Source of the DNA: Corbicula japonica
Taxonomy: Eukaryota > Mollusca > Bivalvia > Venerida > Cyrenidae
Assembly: GCA_038501625.1 (NCBI GenBank)
Contig: JAZAYU010000035.1
Location: 1,746,001 to 1,810,000 of the forward strand
Direction of reading: 5' to 3'
DNA length: 64,000 bases
The position numbers and the translations under genes were made by a program. How positions within the stretch are numbered: the stretch's first letter is position 1; the number at the start of each line of letters is the position of its first letter. Positions 57,526 through 64,000 of this stretch are shown one piece after another. The notes beneath the pieces were generated by a model. The model made no database searches, was not told the DNA's origin, and saw only the letters and a list, made by a program, of their open reading frames with translations.

Positions 57526-59476
57526 AAAATTTAATTTTATGAATGAGTTGCCAGGAAGTAAAAACATTATCGTAGCACTAATCACATTCCAATGAATTTG
57601 CTCTAGATATACTCATCAGTACCTTTAAAAATTGTCCTACCACCTACATGGCAATTTTTGGTACTTTCAGGATGAAAATCTATACTATCTATATTCACAC
57701 ACAGCATCATGATACCGTAAACCAGGGGGTGGGTGGGTGGGTGGGGGTCGAGTCACACTGCAATACCACCACAAGCCAAATTCCGAACAACAGAAAAAGA
57801 TATACAAAAAGGGTTATACAATCATTATTTACTTTAAGACACGAAATCACTTTCTCCTTGTAAAACAGAAACAGAACGTCAATTTCAACATCAGAAACAT
57901 TTGTAAACAAAGAAACATCATATATAGGTCACATTCACGCGCCAAAATCACGTGATCGTCAATATTTGTAAAAAAAAACAACAGAACCTTCAAAATCTGT
58001 CAAGAATAACTATCTGAACAATGTCTCTTACCACATGTACACTCTTTCTATAACTGCGAACACCAATAAACTTTCAATTCGCATATATTTGATAAAAGAA
58101 AACACAAACTCATCGATCTATGTATATACTCTATATATATCTATTTATATACTCATTTATATATAGCTTGAGCTGGTACTTGGGGTTCGCTAACAACCTA
58201 TTTATGAAGCCGGGCCACATGGTACTCAAGATTCGTTGCAAACGTCTATTTGATGCCGGGTCTATTATTCTTTTTGGGTCGGAAAAGATGTACGTTGTAA
58301 AGGTCATCAAGTAATAGTTAAATAATACTTATAAATTATGACCCATAATTCGTCCAGAAAATGAATATAATGAAAATTAATCAAACGGCAAAATGCAATT
58401 ATGAAACGTTGCACTCATGTTATTAATGTATCATTTTGCAATTTTTAAGAAAAGCTAGAACTGTAATAAAATTAACTAGTTAAAAAAACTAAAATTCTAT
58501 TTACAGCCATGCACAAAATAACAACACAAAACATCATTTTAATTCCCGCATGAGAAATTTGTTACTGACATCAAAAGTTGTGTCCTTTTGTCTACCATAT
58601 GCAAACAAAGTAATATATTTGTGAAAGTGTGTTTGGTCATGAATTTCATTTACGCGTAAATACGTGACATACGTTGATTTTTTCTCTTAATAATTTAATT
58701 TCATTTAAAAGTACGCAACATGTTGTTGTCAGTATCATACTACTCATGTGGGCACAATGCTCTGCATTTACATCTGGCAAAGAAAGTAAGCATTTCCCCC
58801 AGAAGGCAAATTAAAGCCAAGGACAGATTTGATTCGACAAAAACGGCTTGGACCCGATCTAAATATAGATATAAATATAGATTATATAAATAGAGTCGCT
58901 GTTTTCTTTTAATTATGCGAGTTGAAAGTTTATTGTTGTAAGCAGCTATAGAAAGAGTGTACATGTAGTAAGAGACATTGTTCAGATAGTTATTCTTGGA
59001 TGATATTGAAGTTTGTGTTCTGTTTACGAATATTGGCAATCCTATGACTTGATTTTTGGCGCGTGAATGTGACCTATATATGATGGTTCTTTGTTTACAA
59101 ATGTTTCTATGTTGAAATTGACGGTTCTAGTGGGTTTCTGTTTTACAAGAAGGCGATTTCGTGTCTATAAAGTAAATAATGATTGTATAACCATTTTTTG
59201 TAGGTCTTTTTCTGTTGTTCAGAATAATTGTGACTCATCCCCGACCCCTCCCATCCCCCAGCTCCCACCCCCCTGGTTTACGGGATCAAGATGCTGAATA
59301 TAGAAAGTTAGTATAGATTTTTCATCCTGAAAGTACCAAAGGAATTGCCATGTACTTGGTAGGACAATTTTGAAAGATACTGTTGAATTTAAATAGAGTA
59401 AATTCATTGTAATGTGGTTAGTGCTATGATAATGTTTAACTTTCAGGTAACTCCTTCATGAAAATTAGATGTTGGC

Positions 59477-59599
59477 GGAACTGTCCACAAAGTGCAAGGT
59501 CTAACATTATCTTCAGCTACTGTTGATATCGGGAAAACGATATAACAAGGAGGAATGGCTTACATAGCTCTCAGTAGAGTATCTACTTACGAAAATCTA
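59477..59599 (+). pseudogene. Pif1/Helitron-type helicase fragment, right arm
   Basis: Plus strand reads GTVHKVQGLTLSSATVDIGK, TI, a stop (59543-59545), then QGGMAYIALSRVSTYENL. It is the mirror copy of 57409-57525 and carries a different disabling change, so the two decayed separately. Confidence 0.72.
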
Positions 59600-59977
59600 C
59601 AATGACAATAATGAAAAATCAGTTACATTTATGAAATTTTGAGTGCTCTTAACGATCCACTACACTCCTCCTTGTTCGACCACCGATTAAAAAAGAAAAG
59701 TATCAAGACAAGTCAAGTCAAATCTTTAATTTCGTCATGAAGGAGATCATTGACATAGAACATCATGATATATAAACAGTTACATTAAGTGCAACGTATT
59801 ATCAATTCATGTTTTAGTAAAACAATAATAAAACACAACACGATATTAAATACTCTATATTAGCTCAATAACGACGGCTAACTCTGGGCTTCAATCTATT
59901 TGTGCTTAACAATAGCTTACTTTTGTAAGCTATATAAACAAAGTACTGTTTAATTGTTTTACATGTGAGTTAAGAGT

Positions 59978-60403
59978 TCACTCGTTGAGCGAACAAGTGC
60001 TAAGAGCCGTCCATACAAATTTATGGCATATGGATACGAGCAGATCCTGATCTGGTGAAGCATTATGGGCTGGCATTCCTAACGCTAATAGATAGAAATT
60101 ATCTGAATTACTGTTTCTAAATTCGTCGTACAGTGGCGAGTTGTCGAACGTTTCATAAATTTCTGTGAACAACTGGTCCCGAAGTAATGCTGTATTTGTA
60201 TTAAGACATGATGCTATATAATGGACAGATGCGTTTGTGAACAGGATATGTTTGCAAAATCTACAGGCCAAGACATTGTCTTTCGGGACTTCAACCCATA
60301 GTTTAGCAATAACACGGGCAATCTTTAATTTGGTTTTTGTTTTCGCAATTGACCAGACGATACTCGGCATTTGATGCGTTTGTAATTTTTTTAAATCTGT
60401 CAA
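59978..60403 (-). pseudogene. LINE ORF2 C-terminus with CCHC motif
   Basis: Continues the same protein after a frameshift: LKKLQTHQMPSIVWSIAKTK, then CRFCKHILFTNASVHYIASC, a C-x2-C-x10-H-x4-C motif typical of LINE C-termini. It ends in ALSTCSLNE and a stop. Confidence 0.72.
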
Positions 60404-60431
60404 TGTCGGGATCTGTGTTTATTCGGATATT

Positions 60432-60863
60432 TCAGATATGATTGCTACAGTCGTTAAGTGACTTGTTGACTATTGTTTTCCAAGAGCATTTCGTTGAAAA
60501 CGATCCATTTGTTAAATATTGGCTTAAAAAGTGGAGCAGACCGTTATCGCTGGCGATACCTATTATATCGGCGATGAAGCCGCGGCACAGTTTTGTGTCC
60601 AAGTTGACAAGATGAAGTTTAAACGTTATAATTTGTTTAGAGCGCGAGTTTGGAGGCAGGGCTAAACGTTTCTGAACGAAAGGTAATTTTCGTTTTGTTA
60701 TTTCGGTTTGTATGGGATTCAGGCCAAGCATAGATTCAGTCATATCGGATCTGGTTCTAGTTGGTTGGTTTTGGATGACTTTGCAAACAAAGTGCTGGAA
60801 GCGGTTTAATTCTTTCAGTCCGGTCACGGTTATATTTGACCATAGTTCGGATCCGTATAACAC
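60432..60863 (-). pseudogene. LINE reverse transcriptase, end of RT domain
   Basis: Begins LYGSELWSNITVTGLKELNR after TLPTV, the usual block past the RT catalytic core (LPTxLYGSELW). It then has QHFVCKVIQNQPTRTRSDMT and an end at NDCSNHI with a stop. The next segment continues in another frame, so the copy is frameshifted and dead. Confidence 0.75.
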
Positions 60864-61215
60864 TGTCGGTAGAGTTACATTTCATTGAAAGGCATTTTGC
60901 CGTTTTTGAAATGTTGATACTTTTTTATCGATAAAGGTGCAAAGAGTAGTGTAGTAAATCCTTAAAATGTGACTAATTATTTTGTATCATAAACTGAATA
61001 CATATCAACACATATCGTTCTGTAAAATCTTCATCATAATTCATGTTACTACAGCAACCGTCTCTTCCACTATTTTCTAGCTAGTTTTCATTATATTCAA
61101 AAAATTTAAAAGGAAAACTTTTCAATTCTTTTGTTTTCAAATCATTCACTACATTTACTGCAAACTTGTAAATGTTCAGCAAACAAATTTCATCATAAAT
61201 CCCATTCCATACCAA

Positions 61216-63278
61216 TTCCGGTATACTTCATTTCAAACTGCACTCCTTGTATACAACGCGTTCCACAACTACATGTAATATACAAGCACATCCTTCAACG
61301 TTCAATACCCTTTGCCAATAAAAGACAACAATATAATAGCACTTTAAAATTCTTTCTTTGTTTAAAAACAATCCATCACCTGCATGAACTCTTACACCCA
61401 ACATCTAACTTCTTTTAAATGTCGTCCAGATATAACACATCTGTGTTATACTTTTCTTGTTATTGTATATTTTGGACTTTTCTTGTCAAACTTATACGCC
61501 CGGGCCTACATGGCCTAATAGTAGCTACGCCCCTGAACTTACATTTCATACCGAATGGTAAATCAAGAATCTTCATCTACCTAAGCTTTCTAGATTCATC
61601 ATTAAATGAAGATGTTGTAATAATGATTATCTGTGAAAAGTGTTGGTGACATGCCTTTTACCGTTATAGCGGTTTTTATATATTTATTTGTTTCACAGAT
61701 AACAGTTTTAAGATTGACTGTAGAGTGAATAAAAGTACTTCTTCACTGATCACAGGAGTTTAGGGTAATATGATATATTTCTTATTATATTGTGGGCAAT
61801 CTTACGATAAATCACCATAAATACATAATTGCCAACAAGGTAAAATCTCCGCGTTCTTGAATCTGAGAAGCTTGATAATATTTGTAAGTTGAGCGGATGT
61901 CGGTAGATAATTTTGTGTAAAACTGCACCACAATTTATCTTGTTGCAATAGGCATTTTATGTTGAATACAAGTTTTGTGACATTGATATACATATTTTAG
62001 TTGAACTGAAATGTTTTCATTTTCAGCAACCCGTTGTTTTTAGAAAAGGGCGGTCTTATTTAATAAGAAATAATTTAGTGTCATTATTGTTATTGTTTTG
62101 TTTCTTAAGACAAAAAAAAAAACATCACCAAAATCAAACGAAAACACATCAGCAACAAACAACAGCAAACAACAAAAAAAACAGAGAATAAATATAGTTT
62201 ATTACAATATCAATTCAACAAAATAATTCATATAACAAACAATTAAAATGCTCCATCATTAATAAAGGGCTAGGTTTTGTGTGGATATTAAAAGCATTCC
62301 ATAAGGTTTTGAAAAGCGTTCACACGTAAACCCAGGTTTTAAAGAAATTTTATTAGGAGTCAGTCGTCCATAAAAGCAATAATTTAACCGTACAGGCACG
62401 GCACTACAACGCATGCGCTACTCTAAACGCATCCTAGATGAATTATTTACACCGAATTTAGTTTAACATACTTAAATTTAAATTAAAGTTCATTCTACTA
62501 GACGTATTAAATAAACATGGCGGTGATTACATAATAGGGTGAGTTAAATTCACGAAATAATAATTAATCATTTAATAGAAAAGTTTAAAACTATGATATT
62601 TTAATGTATTCATTTAGAGATAATACTATAATACTATGGAACTGAATTTTGAGTGAAACATTATTCTGATAATAATAAATAAAAAAGATAAAAAGAACAA
62701 CAAGAATCTACTGCAAATTATTTATTTTGTTAATAATAATATAGCATTATTGTCTTTATTTTACATCGAAATCAATTTTATATTAATATACCTGATATGA
62801 TTTTTACTTTTCAATTTTCTAAAGGTTTCAAACCTTATAGTTATTTTAGTTTTTCAGTTGTAAATGAAAACCAAATTTTTCAACTAAAAAGTAGGTTAAG
62901 TACAAATAAGGAAACTGTTCTTGAAAGTATTTAATATAGGTTTGTTGACGGTTCTGCTTTAGTAATGGCAAATCTTTTGTCTAACATAATAAATCTTTCA
63001 GTTATTTAGGACAATGACCTAATAAACTAAAGCTGGCACTGGTTGTACAATTGTTTAAAAAGAATGTTAAGACAGACTTTTATAATTGTCAACAGGTTTT
63101 ATATTTAAGTGTTATTTCATTTGTCCTCGAGTCATCTATGACCAGGTTGAAGTTTATCTTTCCGTGTGAATGGCGGTCGAGTTTTGAAAATTGAGAAGGA
63201 CAATAATAGAAAATCTGGAAAACATTAAATTGTTTGGATTGTTATGTCGTGGAATAGTATTACATATGTTCTGTGCAA
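61216..63278. other. Stretch before the right-edge LINE
   Basis: AT-rich with an A-rich tract (62108-62190). The part next to 63278 is probably the LINE's own 5' UTR, but its start cannot be placed. No other gene recognised. Confidence 0.45.
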
Positions 63279-64000
63279 ATGTCTTCAAGAGGTGGTAAAC
63301 GTAAAAAGGATAAAAATTCACCGGACATAAGTGAGAACTCTGTGAAACGGAACGTAAAAATGGCTCAAAATGGCGGGCAAATAGGACAAAACGGACAATA
63401 CATTCAACAATACTCTCAGACATGGGATAATCAGGTATTAGCTGCTACTCCTACTCCTACACCCCTACATGTAGGTCAATCGCCAGTTCAGTATGGTAGT
63501 CAAGCATCTTATATGAATCTGATGAGTTCACCAGTGTTTGCCCCGTGCCCCCCAGTTAGCCAGAGCCAGCCAAGTGTTGACATTTTCAAAATACTTATGC
63601 AACGCCTAGAGGCTATGGACAGTAAACTGACCCAAATGCAGACTACACAAACAGGTATCCAAAATAGCATGACTTCACTAACGGTGCAGATAAACGGTCT
63701 AGACGCAAAAATCAGCACGCTTGACACGAGAGTGGGGGATATCGAGAAAAGCAGGCAGTATGACAGCCAGATACTAGACGAAATATCAACAAAACAGAAA
63801 AATATTGACACCGAGTTTAAGAAATTTAAAGAGGCACAGAAAATCACCAGTAACGAAAGTTCGTTAATGGAGGAAATCATTGACTTGAAATGTAGAAGTA
63901 TGCGAGACAACCTCTTATTTCACAAAATCCCGGAAGAAAAGGATGAAAACTGTGAGGAGAAGATTTTGAACTTTATTGAAAATGAAATGAAAATTGAGAA
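63279..64000 (+). CDS. LINE ORF1-like protein, runs off the right edge
   Basis: ATG at 63279, open for 240 codons to the window end. Residues 1-30 are basic (MSSRGGKRKKDKN). Residues 31-98 are Gln/Pro/Ser-rich and low in order. Residues 100-205 show heptad-like Leu/Ile/Met spacing of a coiled coil (IFKILMQRLEAMDSKLTQM). From 205, CRSMRDNLLFHKIPEE matches the start of the RRM-like domain of L1-type ORF1 proteins (RxxNLxxxGIPE). ORF1p is an RNA-binding trimer in known LINEs. It is not frameshifted here, so the element may be young; its ORF2 would lie beyond 64000. Confidence 0.75.
   Translation, partial: MSSRGGKRKKDKNSPDISENSVKRNVKMAQNGGQIGQNGQYIQQYSQTWDNQVLAATPTPTPLHVGQSPVQYGSQASYMNLMSSPVFAPCPPVSQSQPSVDIFKILMQRLEAMDSKLTQMQTTQTGIQNSMTSLTVQINGLDAKISTLDTRVGDIEKSRQYDSQILDEISTKQKNIDTEFKKFKEAQKITSNESSLMEEIIDLKCRSMRDNLLFHKIPEEKDENCEEKILNFIENEMKIE

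Larger units (their letters stand above)
59705..60876 (-). mobile_element. 5'-truncated LINE inserted in the inverted repeat
   Basis: Minus-strand non-LTR element. Its 3' end is at about 59705 with the tail GATTTGACTTGACTTG. Its 5' end is truncated at about 60876 inside the reverse-transcriptase region. The flanks rejoin sequence matching 57230-57290 of the other arm, which defines the insertion. Confidence 0.8.
56930..61215. mobile_element. Large inverted repeat with helicase relics, LINE nested in right arm
   Basis: Left arm about 56930-58115; right arm about 58890-61215, interrupted by a LINE at about 59705-60876. Matching landmarks in opposite orientation are CCTCCTTGTTCGACCA (57312 and 59670), the GT-rich stretch near 57730 and 59260, and AGTAGATACTCTACTGAGAG (57412) with its complement at 59571. 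The arms share perhaps four of five bases by eye, so the event is old. The spacer of about 0.78 kb is AT-rich. Confidence 0.8.

Overview
The window looks like nuclear genomic DNA of an invertebrate, most likely a bivalve mollusc. It is AT-rich, its exons are short with GT/AG borders and long introns, and it holds many degenerate non-LTR retrotransposons, foldback elements and a Pif1/Helitron-type helicase relic. Frequent short ACATGTA-type palindromes also fit. The species cannot be named from the sequence alone.

Bases 1 to 43,691 are dominated by one very large minus-strand gene. It begins with a signal-peptide exon (43628-43691). Eight exons follow (41657 down to 32512) that encode about three copies of a repeated, probably beta-rich domain that I cannot name. 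Next come 33 complete CCP/Sushi (complement control protein) exons. The gene runs off the left edge with no terminal exon seen. Every junction I checked is phase 1 to phase 1 except one phase 0 junction (33951/32764). The visible coding sequence is about 6,835 nt, or about 2,280 residues.

From 668 to 25906 the CCP exons form a higher-order tandem array. Seven exon types recur four times in the same order (in + coordinates A-C-D-E-F-G-B), with unit lengths of about 4.8, 5.5, 6.6 and 5.5 kb. Units 1 and 3, and units 2 and 4, match most closely at an offset of about 12.1 kb. The types alternate between two families (PQHG and PQNG), and a relic at about 14961-14985 suggests an ancestral unit of eight exons in four dimers. 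Type D is cut in half in three of four units by a deletion that started in a neighbouring foldback element. A chimeric C/B exon at 24860-25027 is the scar of a deletion that removed most of one unit. A 2.5-kb insertion (26228-28750) abuts the splice donor of the next CCP exon.

From 43.7 kb to the right edge I recognise no host gene. This part is a graveyard of mobile DNA: palindromic foldback or MITE-like elements, a tRNA-like SINE head, a GGAC/GAAY simple repeat, regions rich in ACGTC or CGATG motifs, a possible PiggyBac fragment, and a 4.3-kb inverted repeat carrying two broken Pif1-helicase fragments with a 5'-truncated LINE inserted in one arm. At the right edge an open LINE-type ORF1 (63279 onwards) runs off the window.

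The CCP gene reads as a secreted, heavily N-glycosylated adhesion, recognition or complement-regulator-like protein. That role is inference from domain content. What the sequence shows directly is an array that has been expanding, contracting and converting recently.
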